A stretch of 64,000 nucleotides of DNA from Telopea speciosissima (lineage: Eukaryota > Streptophyta > Magnoliopsida > Proteales > Proteaceae): the NCBI RefSeq assembly GCF_018873765.1, contig NC_057925.1, forward strand, positions 48,143,010-48,207,009. The letters are read 5' to 3'. A program made the translations under genes and the position numbers. Below the pieces are notes generated by a model. That model was not told the DNA's origin, ran no database searches, and worked only from the letters and a program-made list of their open reading frames with translations. Shown piece by piece: positions 1-10,326 of this stretch; position 1 is the first letter of the stretch; the number at the start of each line of letters is the position of its first letter.

Positions 1-500
1 TCATAAATTTCAATCAAGTCAATCAAAAACACAAAAAAGTTAGTTTAATTAGGTGCATAATATGTATAACACAACAGTACACAACAAAGTTTGGTCTAGG
101 AAGACCAGTCGTTGGCCAGACGGTTGCTGGGTGCCTAATACCTTCCCAGCCCGTAACTTGACACTTACCCAGAAATCTGAGGCAGACCATCCATTGTGTC
201 ATTGAAGTTAGTTTAGCACCCCTTCTCCGAAGAAGTGGGATCATTCATGGGTCTTAGACCCTATATCTAGGTGGCGACTCCCATTTTCCCATTTTCTTTC
301 TTTTCCCTCGGGTGCACGACAGCAACCCTCCTCCGCTACATCTACAAGAAGCAACAGAAAGGAGAACGAAAGCTCTATTTTCTTGCTTTCTGCTCTGCAG
401 CTTTAGGGTTTAGAAACCCAACTGAATGGTGTCAAACCACACACAGGGTTGAGAGCGAGTGACACAAAGAGAGCAAAACTTGATGGAGTTTAGAGATAGG
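1..500. other. No supported gene
   Basis: Only short frames. The stretch around 245-330 resembles the U5/leader end of some plant LTR elements, but this is not strong enough for a call. Confidence 0.3.
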
Positions 501-504
501 GTTT

Positions 505-930
505 CAATGGTGTGGTTTCGGCAGATTGGTGGAAGAAGAGAGCGAGGGATGAAGAAGGTAGGGGAAAGTGAAATGGGTTGGGTTTGGGTTTGGAATTTTT
601 TTTTTCTCCACACTGGTTGCCGCGGCTTAGATCGACGTTGCAACGTCACCCATTTTCGATGGGCTCAAATCTACGGAGGTTTCCACTTTGTTGCAGAAAT
701 CGATTGTTTCCTTCTTGGTAACGATGGTTGCAGAGTAGGGTTTTGTAGGGTTTCACTTTTTCTCTAGGATGGTTGCTACGGCTCAGATGGACGCTGCAAT
801 GTCACCCATTTTCGGTGTGGTTCAGGCAGATTTGGGGAAGAAGAGAGCGAGGGAAGAAGAAAGTCGAGATTTTGGGAAATTTGGGATTCAAATTGTTTTG
901 AAACCTTATTACTTGCGTGTAATGGGTTGG
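505..930. repeat. Diverged local duplication
   Basis: Two blocks occur twice: GTGTGGTT..GGCAGATT..GGAAGAAGAGAGCGAGGG (about 509 and 816) and CGGCTYAGATSGACGYTGCAA (about 624 and 779). The order is A-B-B-A', so this is more than a simple tandem. No coding support. Confidence 0.6.
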
Positions 931-1349
931 GTTTGATTTTGGGTCGTTTGGATCGGTTGGGGTTGTTTTTGGGTTTAATGTGGTTCAAAACCCATTCCAC
1001 TTTAATTTGAAATTTTGGATTAACAACCGTTGGATGGTGATCAGTACAAGTATCACTACCAGAATGCGTGGAAGTAGGATGAAAGTTCATCGATGGAAGT
1101 AGAGGATGTGAATCCTTGCTGGAAGTGTGATTGTTGTGGAGAGATAGAGAAAGGGATTGATGCATGCGGACTTTGAAGAGAGAGAGTTGCTACTTTCAAA
1201 TGGTCAATACACGTTTTTTGAAACTTAGAGGATTATTGTCAGACTTATCCATATTGTGGCTTCCTCACTCCATCAAAATCTCCGTCAACCAATCAAAATC
1301 TTAGAAAATTTTAGGTGTACCTCTCGAATCCTATTGATCATGGGAAATT

Positions 1350-1538
1350 TTGGACCCTGATCTTCTAGTGCCGAGCTGCCCGGCAGGATCCTACAGTCAA
1401 GACACAGTAAGACGGGGAATGATCGTCTTATCTTTGCCCGAGCGCCTTACCCAAATGGGGGTAAGGTGGTCATTTACCGTCTTGCTGTGTCTTGACAGTA
1501 GATTCCTACCAGGCAGCTCGGCAGTAAAGGATCCAAAT
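1350..1538. mobile_element. GC-rich hairpin (foldback) element in duplication unit A
   Basis: Two arms of about 75 nt (GCCGAGCTGCCCGGCAGGAT and its near-perfect reverse complement) flank a core carrying the GGTAAGGTGGTCATT type motif. TGGGAAATT occurs on both sides (1341-1349 and 1539-1547). Unit B has the empty site with a single TGGGAAATT (around 9618), which supports insertion after the duplication. Confidence 0.8.
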
Positions 1539-2001
1539 TGGGAAATTGCTCCAATTATCCTCCATTTGTATTGCCTGCTTTATGCAAATTGGTATTTCAT
1601 TGCAGTGAGAAGGTTCTCTTAGCCACCAGGGGAAGGCATGTTCCCCTCTTTCTCTCTTTTCTTTTTATATGAAATGACCTTGTTGTCCTCTTAGGTATGA
1701 AACGATTTCCATTATATTTTTTTGGTGTGCTCCTTTTTGCTGTTTGTTTAGAGAACCCTCTCCTTTTATTGCAATTTGAATTCTCAAAGATTCAAGAGAT
1801 TTTCCAAAACACATGAATTTGTGAAAATTTCACACATTTATTAGACTAATATGAAATTTTAAAATTCTCATGATCCAAACAGACATTATAACAAGACACT
1901 ATACCAAGCCAACTATACTTATATGAATTCAAGGAGAGCTTGAATCCTTTCCTTAATTCTTTACAACCCAAATTAACTATTGGGCTCCAATCCCCTCTTC
2001 C

Positions 2002-2958
2002 CTATATAACATAATCAGACCAGTCTGATAGAAAAGAAGTGTGATCCATGGTGATACCAGGGAGCTTATTCATCCTAAAGGGCTTCTCCCTCCCACCAAG
2101 TATTCTCGCCGGATTTCCGACTGCGGTACTCCTTTCAGGTATGTCCTTGAGAACCACCGACCCGGCACCGATCTTAGCCCCTTCACAAACCCTAACATTA
2201 CCCAAAACTTGAGTCCCTGCACCAACCAACACTCCATCCCCAATCTTAGGGTGTCTATCTCCAGATTGCTTGCCTGTACCCCCTAAGGTAACGTTATGTA
2301 GGATCGACACATTGTTCCCCACCACCGCCGTCTCACCGATCACAATACCGGTCGCATGATCCAACAAAATGCCTTGCCCGATCTTCGCACCCGGGTGGAT
2401 ATCCACCGCGAAAACCACAGAGACCCGGTTCTGAATTAAAAGGGCCAATACATTCCGGCCTTGAGACCACAACTTATGGGCAACCCTATGGGCTTGGCAA
2501 GCCTGAAAGCCCTTGAAATTGAGAAGGCAGTGTACGTAACTGATACAAGCCGGGTCACGTTCCTTAGCCGCCCTAAGATCAGCCCGAATCGCCTTCCTGA
2601 TCTCCGGGTCTTCTTTGAAGACGCCATAGAAGACCCCAACCAAGGTGTCTGAATGAAGGGTGGAATTGCTCAACTTTGTGGCTAAGTGTGTCGCTAGAGC
2701 ACTTTCCATGGAATCATGGGCTAGAATTGTACTGAAGTAATAGCTTGACAAGATGGGTTCTTGCTCCACATCCCACTGGGCTTCTTCTCGCACCTTCACC
2801 CACACCTCATCATCATCGTCTTCTTCCTCTTCTTCTCCGCCGTGGCCACAGCCGCCGTGGACGGTGGAGAAGTAAACGTACTTGTAGAGAGGATGATCAA
2901 CGATCTGGGTTCGATCAGAATCGAAGCCGTTATCGTCGCAAGGAGACATTTTGGTCAT
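2002..2958 (-). CDS. SAT: Serine O-acetyltransferase, copy A (single exon, 318 aa)
   Basis: Transfers acetyl from acetyl-CoA to L-serine, giving O-acetylserine for cysteine synthesis; plant forms bind O-acetylserine (thiol)lyase. One uninterrupted reading frame. After a short N-terminus comes an acidic run (about residues 42-51), the helical N-terminal SAT domain (about 55-180), then the left-handed beta-helix of hexapeptide repeats (about 184-285). By family comparison with bacterial CysE, visible active-site residues are Asp186 (VDIHPGAKIG), His201 (LLDHATG) and His236 (GDRHPK). The C-terminus SDWSDYVI is the conserved tail that docks into the partner lyase. The start at MTKMS is about 57 nt below a TATA box, and no in-frame ATG lies upstream. 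With no presequence it resembles the cytosolic type. The gene is intact and presumably active; it is a tandem duplicate of the gene at 10327-11373. Confidence 0.95.
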   Translation of the reverse strand: MTKMSPCDDNGFDSDRTQIVDHPLYKYVYFSTVHGGCGHGGEEEEEDDDDEVWVKVREEAQWDVEQEPILSSYYFSTILAHDSMESALATHLATKLSNSTLHSDTLVGVFYGVFKEDPEIRKAIRADLRAAKERDPACISYVHCLLNFKGFQACQAHRVAHKLWSQGRNVLALLIQNRVSVVFAVDIHPGAKIGQGILLDHATGIVIGETAVVGNNVSILHNVTLGGTGKQSGDRHPKIGDGVLVGAGTQVLGNVRVCEGAKIGAGSVVLKDIPERSTAVGNPARILGGREKPFRMNKLPGITMDHTSFLSDWSDYVI

Positions 2959-3014
2959 GTTGTTGAAGGTCTTGCGGTGGTTTCCTGGGAGTGGAGGTTG
3001 AGGAGGATGGTTTG

Positions 3015-3022
3015 CTTATATA
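3015..3022 (-). promoter_or_regulatory. TATA box of SAT copy A
   Basis: TATATAAG on the minus strand, about 57 nt above the MTKMS start codon. The same promoter block (TATA followed by a shared AACCATCCTC-type leader) is present upstream of copy B, so it is conserved between the duplicates. Transcription would start near 2985, leaving a very short leader. Confidence 0.6.
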
Positions 3023-3279
3023 GACATAAGAGGGAGGTGTGTTTGCTTTTTCAAGTTTTTGGGGCTTTACCAATTTTATTTTCTTTTCGAAGCAGTAACT
3101 CAGTAAGTAGGTAAAGTGTGACTGTAATTAAACTTTAAAAAAATAGTCGAAAAGAACGAAAGGGACGGATTCCTATTGTGACTTCTTTGAGAGTGACGTA
3201 ACATGCCACGTTTAAAGTTTTTTTTTGGGAGAATCTCACGTTTAAAGTTACGGTTAAAGAAAAGTACTTTAAACTCAAA

Positions 3280-4895
3280 ATCGGCAACATTTTCAGGAAT
3301 CAGTCCTAAAAGCCTTAACATCGATCTGTATTAGCTTTTATCTGAAAACCCAATATTCCGGTCCTAAAAACCTGAGAATTTATTATTTCTGAGTGTGCTA
3401 AATCAGGATCGATCACCGCCCATTTTGATTGACTCTATCGATTTGACCAATCCAATTCTATAATTTCAACTTACCAAAATAAAAAAAAAAATTCTATAAT
3501 TTCAAATATTGAAAATTGAATCAATAAATTGACCTATTTGAATTGAAATCATGGTTCTATGTATCGGTATTGGATCGCCCATATTGATCGATACGTACCA
3601 GTTTTGCATGTAGGCGATTTCAATACTGTGCTGATACTGTATTGGTGATATGGTACGGATAAAGGGTAAATTGGTCAGAAAATCCATTTTTAAGGAGATG
3701 TAGGGGTAATTTTGTTCGATACGACCAATCCATTCCAATACCGTATTGAAATCGTATCGGTTTTGCAAGTGATCGATACACAATCTGATATCTTGCACTA
3801 GAACAATGATTGAAATCGGCCATTATAGCTCCCAATTTTGACCGATCCGATACGATCAATTCATGCCCAGGAACTCAAGGATTGATGAGTTTTCAGATCT
3901 AAGGACCTTTTCTAGGATTCTTGGACTGATTTACCAGAACCCTATATTTGCTTAGGTTTTTAGTACAAGTGATAAGATTTTACTCTGATTGAAAGAAAAA
4001 CAAATATATTCTCCTATTAGGCTAAAAAAATACTAATTATTTGATGGGAAAAAGAACTCCACTTGATTGCATGGATAGTGTATGTTCCACACAATCAACC
4101 TGTGAATCGTTGGATTAGAATCAAATGATAATGAACTTTGACGCAATTTAGGTAATAAAAAAAATACTCAATTTAGTCAAATAATATTTTGAATATTGCT
4201 TGAATAAGGGTTGTAAAGGTTGTGTTAATAAAGGTATACCATAGATAAAACAAGGGATAATTAAGGCATATCTCACTCCAATACCTAGTTAGCAAATTCG
4301 GATTCAGGAATTACTTGAACAGAGAATTATTCGGAATAATTCTTTTTGTTAATTCAAGAATTCAGTCAAAAAAGCGGTCAAAGAAGCGAACAAAATAAAA
4401 TTCGAATTTGAGAATTATTCATTTTATAAAAAATAATTGGGATGTTATTTTTAATATTTGTAGAACATGTTTAACATTATCAACCAATTATCATATGGGC
4501 ATAGTATATATATATATTTTTTGGTAAAGTATGGGCATAGTGTATAAATGATACAAAAATTAAGATAACATTTGTTTCATTAATCAAAAGGCATAACAAA
4601 GATTAAAAACCATAACCAATAGGATCTGCCTGTAAAGATCTCAAGTTAAACTTTGGGATGTCATGTTGTTCTTGACTATATAATTTTTTTCTTGATAAAC
4701 CTTAACTATATGATTGTGATTAAAACATTAAGTCATTTTTTTTTAACCTAAAATTAAAGTTGAGACCTTTTGAATTGATCATGGATATTTTATTAAGTCA
4801 CGTATGCCAAAATGTTTGTTCTTAACGATTCTATGGTTCTAAACTATCAACAAAAAAAAAAAAAAAATAATGTTTTTTTCGCTACAGACTACTAA
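3280..4895. other. AT-rich intergenic DNA with degenerate CGATAC word repeats
   Basis: Between 3540 and 3860 the sequence is built of diverged TATCGRT/CGATAY words on both strands, similar to 51690-51945. The rest is AT-rich with no gene-like frame. Confidence 0.5.
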
Positions 4896-4903
4896 GTTCT
4901 AAC

Positions 4904-5611
4904 TAAGGGTGTCAAAATGGAACCGAAACCCATTGTCGGAACTGGAACCGACCGTTTACAATCGAACTGAACCACGCCATATAAAAACGACGCGATTCTA
5001 ATTTCATAGGTTCTATTACGGGTTCAATGCAATTCAAAACCGAAAAATCATCGGTTAACCGAATAGAAACCGGGTAGAAAATCGAGATTAGGAATATTCT
5101 TATCTGTTTAAGAATAAGATTAAACACTCTACAATATTAGGACTCCTTCCTGATATTTTTTTGAATTTCAGTTTGAGTGCCAATTCAAATTCATGAAGGA
5201 ACGGAAGGATTTAGTACAAGCATGTCGTAGTGGACTTTGTTAATGAATTAAGTGGGGGTATGGATTAGTGATGTCCTTAGATTGGTTTTCCTTGCGGTAC
5301 TTTGCGGTCTTGAGCAATCACTTAAAATTATCATTGCAACTATCATGTCTAAGTGAACTTTGCCTAGAGTAGATGTGTATGAAACAATATAATTTCTCAT
5401 AAAGGATATGAAAAATAAAATTAAATGATACAAATGTGAAACTGGTATTACAAATCACATGTAAACCAGATAACGAAAACTGAATAGAAACCGCTAAAAT
5501 CGCACCGTATATAAAATGATTCTGATTTTGAGTGATTCTTATTCGGTGTGGTTTTGATTTCTACCTTGCAAAATGTGCACCGAACCGAAACCGCATCATT
5601 TGACACCCTTA
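4904..5611. mobile_element. hAT-like non-autonomous element (TAAGGGTGTCA family)
   Basis: Starts TAAGGGTGTCAAAATG and ends CATTTGACACCCTTA, an almost perfect terminal inverted repeat. Flanks GTTCTAAC (4896-4903) and ATTCTAAT (5612-5619) look like an aged 8-bp duplication (6 of 8 match). The interior is AT-rich with degenerate ACCGAAACCG words near both ends; no transposase. Confidence 0.7.
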
Positions 5612-5921
5612 ATTCTAATCAAGAATTTCTACAAAAAAAAAAAAAAAAAGGACTTCTAACAAAAAACTACATCATGGATAATTAATTTTTATCTTTTGTT
5701 AAGCAGTCATAAGTTTAGTTATTTAATTCGTTGAATAATTCCTATCTGAATTTTTTTTTTTGGTTTACAAAAAGAAACAAGGTTTTGATTTTTTTTTTTT
5801 GTATTATAATAACTGAATAATTCAAAATAAAATTTTGGATTCGGATTCGGACGAATAATTCATAAAATTCAGATTCGCTGAGTTATTCATGCAAATTAAA
5901 CCTAATTAAACCTCTCACTCT

Positions 5922-6130
5922 CTCTTTCTCCACGTTTATTTCCTTGTTTTTGGCAAGAAATTCTTATCATTCCAATATTTTCTCTCTTCTCCATGTTGTT
6001 TTTTTTGTTTTAAGTATTTTTCGGAAGAAATCTGTGTCAATCCAACATTCTCTCTCTTCTCCGCGTTTCTTTATAAGCACTCCCAGTCAAATATTCTGTC
6101 TCTTTTTTCTCCACGTTTATTTTGTTTTTT
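5922..6130. repeat. Short tandem repeat of about 65-70 bp, three to four diverged copies
   Basis: Recurrent CTCTCTYTTCTCCRYGTTTATTT followed by T-rich sequence and GAAGAAATYTNTGTCAATCCAA-like segments. No coding meaning seen. Confidence 0.5.
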
Positions 6131-6271
6131 TATTTTTTGAGAAAAAAAAAATTATATTAATAAGAGAATAAAAGAATAACTTTACAACCTGAAGTCCTGA
6201 GCCGCTTCCCACTAGCATCGTTCAGTACAAGTTTGGAAAGAGCCCGCGGGAGGCTGTTAGCCTCTTAGTAC

Positions 6272-7008
6272 ATGGATAAAGATCTTCTCCAAATCTTTAA
6301 TCTGGCAATTCTTGGCAATATCATCTTTATTGCATGACATGTGGCATACAAAGATCGTGTGTTGGAGATTGATTTGCTCCATTTCAACCCGATGAAAGCT
6401 CAATCCCTTTTGGCTTTCGGGTCTTCTCAACCTCATGAGATTCTAAACCCAAAACGCAGAAATAGAAATGGAAAAAACAAAAGAAAAAAAACCCAAATGT
6501 TATGTGCTATAGTCCCATATCGGTCCCATAAGGAATTAGATGTGGACATATATAATATTGGATTCCCTTCCCTTGTAGACTGGTTTGTGAGGGTGAGTTC
6601 TTCGAATAATTACATTGGTGCTTTTATTGACCCGTCCTTTGCGGTTGGCTACTTGGGATGGGCGACCTAGTGCCAGAGTGCAAGCCCTTTGAAAAGGGTT
6701 ACCTGCCACCGGGAAAGGGTCCTAGAACAGAATAGAAAAATCTGATATTTTTCCTTCCCTCCTTCCTTGAAGCCCGATATCAAAAACACAAGGGGAAAGA
6801 TCTGATATTTTCTTTCTTCCTACTTTCTGCGTTTTGGGTTTGGAATCTCTTTGGGTTGAGATGATCCGAAAGCCAAATGGGGTTGAGTTTAATGAAATGG
6901 AGCAAATCAATCTCCACCACATGATCTTTGTGTGCCACATGTCATGCAATGAAGGTGGTATTGCCAGGAATTATCAGATTAAAGAATTGGAGAACATATT
7001 TATCCCCA
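6272..7008. repeat. Inverted repeat of LINE-tail sequence around a TRIM-like insert
   Basis: Left arm about 6272-6480 and right arm about 6820-7008 are reverse complements (for example GACATGTGGCATACAAAGAT versus its partner near 6930). Translated away from the centre, both give related peptides (KDRVLEIDLLHF and KDHVVEIDLLHF). The right arm continues the LINE remnant at 7020-8600. The spacer (about 6500-6725) is different DNA with an AGTCCCATATCGGTCCCATA block and a GGATGGGCGACCTAGT block. Confidence 0.65.
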
Positions 7009-7241
7009 AGAAATCCCCACAATTCTTTATCTCTGGCACATGGAATATGAAAGCGCAGTCTGAAGTCACCTCTCAAAGCTAGAATATCATCGACCAGGCC
7101 CATTGAGTGCCATGGAACTTGAAAATGCCCACATTACATCTGTACTGCTACCAAGGAGTCAGATCTCACTTGAACCCGAGGGAAGTTCAAAGATTTGGAC
7201 TTCATAAGATCCTTCTTTATGGCTAGGAGGTCAATCCGAAC

Positions 7242-7511
7242 TAGGGATGTAAACGGATTGGATTCGGCTCGGATAGTGCTATAGCCGTATCTGTATCTGA
7301 TTAGCTTTCGGATGGATTCGGATAATATTAAATGGATACGGATACGGATATGGATCGGATATTTTATCTGTTTACATGTAAATATAGTTTTTCGGGTAGT
7401 TATAGCCTATCCGTATCCGCATCCGTTTAGCTTTCGGACAGATTCTAATAGTGCTAAACAGATACGAACACGGATACAGAAACGGATTTTGACTATTCAT
7501 TTACACCCCTA
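7242..7511. mobile_element. hAT-like element (TAGGGATGTAAAC family) inside LINE remnant
   Basis: Ends TAGGGATGTAAAC and GTAAATG-type complement (TTTACACCCCTA). 8-bp flanks ATCCGAAC and ACCCGAAC (7 of 8). The interior is built of degenerate GGATACGGATACGGAT words. It interrupts the LINE frame between ..DNIVRV and RIDLLAIKK. Confidence 0.8.
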
Positions 7512-7633
7512 ACCCGAACAATGTTATCATCTTCAGTCACCCCCGCCAACGCAAACATAACATTCCCAGTAGAATCCCAACCAATGGCACCATACCCACT
7601 CAAGGTTCCTCGAATGGACCCGTCACAGTTGAC

Positions 7634-8239
7634 TAGGGGTGTCACTCGATTGGTTTGATTCGGATTTGGACCAGTTTTTTCAGTTTCGGTGTGGCTTTAG
7701 GGGAAATCGAAACCGAACCAATAAGGCCTTTTTGGTTTCGATTTCAGTGCGGTTTGGTTTCATGTCGATTTCGGTTTATGATAACAGGTTGATAGCGGTT
7801 TGGATTCGGTTCAGTACCGGATTTCTTAAATGGGTTGGGTTTAGTTTGTGCCTATTTTCTTTTCTTTCTCTTTTCAACTACATTAAATATTTCATTAGCC
7901 CCACACTTAAAAAGGAGATCAATGGAAGAAGCATTGTTACAAATCAATTTCCCTATTTTCATAACCTCATATTCATTGATTTGTAACAATGCCCCGTACA
8001 ACCATAAATTTGCTCACCAATATTGTAATCAATTCAATTATTCATTACTTTATACTCGATCAATTTTTTTTATCGGTTTTCGGTTTGTTATCGGTTGGTC
8101 TATTGCTGTTCGGTTTTCAGTCGGTCTCGTTAGACCCCAGTCTAAAACCAATCCAATAAGAATCGATTCGATTTGATCTGGGTTTTTTAGTCGGTGTCGG
8201 TTGGTCTTAACGGTTCGAGCTAGGTTTTGACACCCTTAT
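7634..8239. mobile_element. hAT-like element (TAGGGGTGTCA family) inside LINE remnant
   Basis: Ends TAGGGGTGTCA and its complement TTTGACACCCTTAT. Flanks CAGTTGAC (7626-7633) and CCGTTGAC (8240-8247) match at 7 of 8. The interior is degenerate TCGGTTTCGGTTT words with an AT-rich middle. It splits ..GWVVVN from NCDGS of the LINE RNase H domain. Confidence 0.8.
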
Positions 8240-8621
8240 CCGTTGACAACAACCCATCCATGAGGTGGTCTTGGCCAAGAATATGGAGTCACAACCTGAT
8301 AAACGATATGAAATCTAGATCTTCCAGCGGGCAAAAAAACTCCTATTTCCATCGTTGTCTAGCACCTGAGTTTGCAGATCCGAGAACCGTCCTCTAGTGT
8401 CGTTGATAATCCGGTGAAGAATGCAAGCTGGTTCTTTCTGTTGTTGTAGGAAGATCCTGCGGTTGTGCTCCCCACCAGAGCCTATAGATAGCAGTGATCA
8501 AACTGAATTTCTTGATGTTGCTTATCATGAATGTCCCCTTGAAATGTTGCACCATCCAGGACACTTCTTCTCCCCAGGAGTCTAATTCGGTTCTCATATA
8601 CGGTTCTAATACGGGTCTAAT

Positions 8622-8765
8622 TCGGTTGCACCGTCGCAGGCAGCCTTTCCGGTTGGGAGATATGAAGATTGCATCGTGTGTCAGAGAAAACCTATGTTGC
8701 GCCGTTGCAAGCAGCCTTGCAGGTTGGGAGATATGAAGGTTGCACCGTTGCAGATTGCAGAGTAG
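8622..8765. repeat. Tandem duplication, about 72 bp x 2
   Basis: GGTTGGGAGATATGAAGRTTGCA occurs at about 8655 and 8725, each preceded by GTTGCRCCGTYGCARGCAGCC. Non-coding. Confidence 0.75.
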
Positions 8766-8919
8766 ACTTGAAGAGACAAAGAGTTGAAGTAAAAATAAAA
8801 TTATAAAATAGTACAGGGAAAAGGGAAATAGTAGTCATATAGCGAATAGTGATATAGGGTTTTCGAGTTTTGCAGTTTTTGCCTTTTTGGATTGTTACCA
8901 AAAAAAGACATAGGGTTTT

Positions 8920-9085
8920 GAATTTAAGTGTGGTATTTGGTTTGGTTTCGGTTCAAATCAATGGATTGTGATATAAATCCGTAATCAAATTGAATTGAAT
9001 TAAATGCGCATCTAGCATACCCAAAACAAAACTGAATTTATTCAGTTCGATTTTGAGTTTTGATTTGGTTTTGACACCCTTATCC
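8920..9085. mobile_element. Fragment of the TAGGGGTGTCA hAT-like family
   Basis: Has the right-hand end GGTTTTGACACCCTTAT and the GGTTTCGGTTC word content, but no clear left terminal repeat, so it is probably truncated. Confidence 0.45.
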
Positions 9086-9399
9086 CATACTAGATGGGTC
9101 AAATCTCAGGTTCATACACTAGAATAGACCCCATTAGTCACATAACACGTTGTCCTTTCCAACTAAAAATGCATATTTCAAATTTCAATGTGATGTATAC
9201 TTGGAAGTGTAATTGTTGAGGAGAGATGGAGAAAGATGCATGCGGACTTGGACGAGAGAGACTTGCTACTGCATGTCCATGTGTGTGTTGGAGTCCTTTA
9301 CAAATATACAATATTACTGATAGTGCACTTTCGCTTCAGTCAATACTCAATGGTTCATACACGTTTTTTGAAACTTTGAGGACTATTGTCAGACTTATC

Positions 9400-9556
9400 C
9401 ATATTCCAGATCAGCTACCCACACATGAGCAAGGCGGAATGTACCACCTTACCCTTGCCCAAGTGCGGTAAAGCGGTATTTTCCACCGTGCTTGTGTGTG
9501 GGGGGCGCATGATAGTACCGGGCAGGCGAAAGTAGAGGAGTCGGATGCATCAAAAC
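9400..9556. mobile_element. GC-rich hairpin element in duplication unit B
   Basis: The arm CCCACACATGAGCAAGGCGG pairs with CCGTGCTTGTGTGTGGG; the core reads ACCACCTTACCCTTG, a motif shared with the other hairpins. It is absent from the matching position in unit A (around 1255). Ends and target duplication could not be set exactly. Confidence 0.6.
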
Positions 9557-10177
9557 CCCTATGAACCAAACATAATCTTAGACAATTTTAGGTGGACCTC
9601 TCGATTCCTATTGATCATGGGAAATTTCCCCATTATCATTTGTATCGCCTGATTCATGTAAATTCGTATTGCATTGCAGCAAGAAGGTTCTCTAAGCCAC
9701 CTGGAAGGCATGTTCCCCTCTCTCTCTCTTCTCTTTATATGAAATGACCTCGTTGTCCTCTTAGGTTTGAAACGATTTCCATTATATTTTGTTTGGTATG
9801 CTCCTTTATGCTTTTTGTTAGAAAACCCTCCCCTTTTATTGCAATTTGAATCCCCCAAAATTCAGAGATTTTCCAAAACACATGAATTTGTGAAAATTTC
9901 ACACATTTATTAGACTAATATGAAATTTGTGAGAATTTTAGAGTTAAATTCTCATGATCCAACAGACATTATAACAAGACACTATAACAAGCTACACTTA
10001 TATGAATTCAGGGAGATCTTGAATAACAAGACACTATAACAAGCCAACTATACTTATATGAATTCAAGGACAGCTTGAATCCTTTCCTTAATTATTTACA
10101 ACCCAAATTAACAACAGAAAATATATAGGACATATATATATAGACTATTTGGCACCAATCTCCCCTTCCCTATATAA

Positions 10178-10323
10178 TGGATAAAAATCCTCTGCAGTAC
10201 CGCCGGGTGCGCGGTACACATCCAGCGGCACAACAGAGGCCATGTGTGCCATGTGTGGCATGTGGCCTCTGCTGTGCCGTAGGATGTGCACCACACACCC
10301 GCCGGTGCTTCAGAGGATCTTGG
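10178..10323. mobile_element. Hairpin element directly after the SAT copy B stop codon
   Basis: A 146-bp foldback: TGGATAAAAATCCTCTG at one end, CAGAGGATCTTGG at the other, with long pairing GC-rich arms meeting at AGAGGCCA/TGGCCTCT. It is flanked by an 11-bp duplication TCCCTATATAA (10167-10177 and 10324-10334). Unit A has one TCCCTATATAA at the same place. The duplicated bases include the SAT stop codon, so the reading frame was kept. Confidence 0.85.
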
Positions 10324-10326
10324 TCC

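Larger units (their letters stand above)
1110..3275. repeat. Segmental duplication unit A (contains SAT copy A)
   Basis: Matches 9190-11890 along its length: both carry the GGAAGTGTRATTGTTG block, the GTCAGACTTATCCATATT block, the ATTGATCATGGGAAATT block, the 3' flank of SAT, SAT itself, the TATA region and the GTTACGGTTAAAG block. Boundaries are approximate. Confidence 0.88.
7020..8600 (-). pseudogene. LINE ORF2 remnant (RNase H region), split by two hAT-like elements
   Basis: Read on the minus strand, three pieces form one diverged LINE protein end. Piece 1 (8247-8600) has SWGEEVSWMVQHFKGT and then TPYSWPRPPHGWVVVN. Piece 2 (7512-7633) has VNCDGSIRGTLSGYGAIGWD, the first RNase H motif. Piece 3 (7020-7241) has RIDLLAIKKDLMKS and VQVRSDSLVAVQ, the second acidic motif. 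The gaps are exactly the two elements at 7634-8239 and 7242-7511. Stops and small shifts show it is dead. Confidence 0.75.

Noticed and set aside
2041-2966. Several plus-strand frames opposite the SAT genes
   Set aside because: They mirror conserved minus-strand SAT codons and recur at matching positions in both copies for that reason; no independent gene signal.
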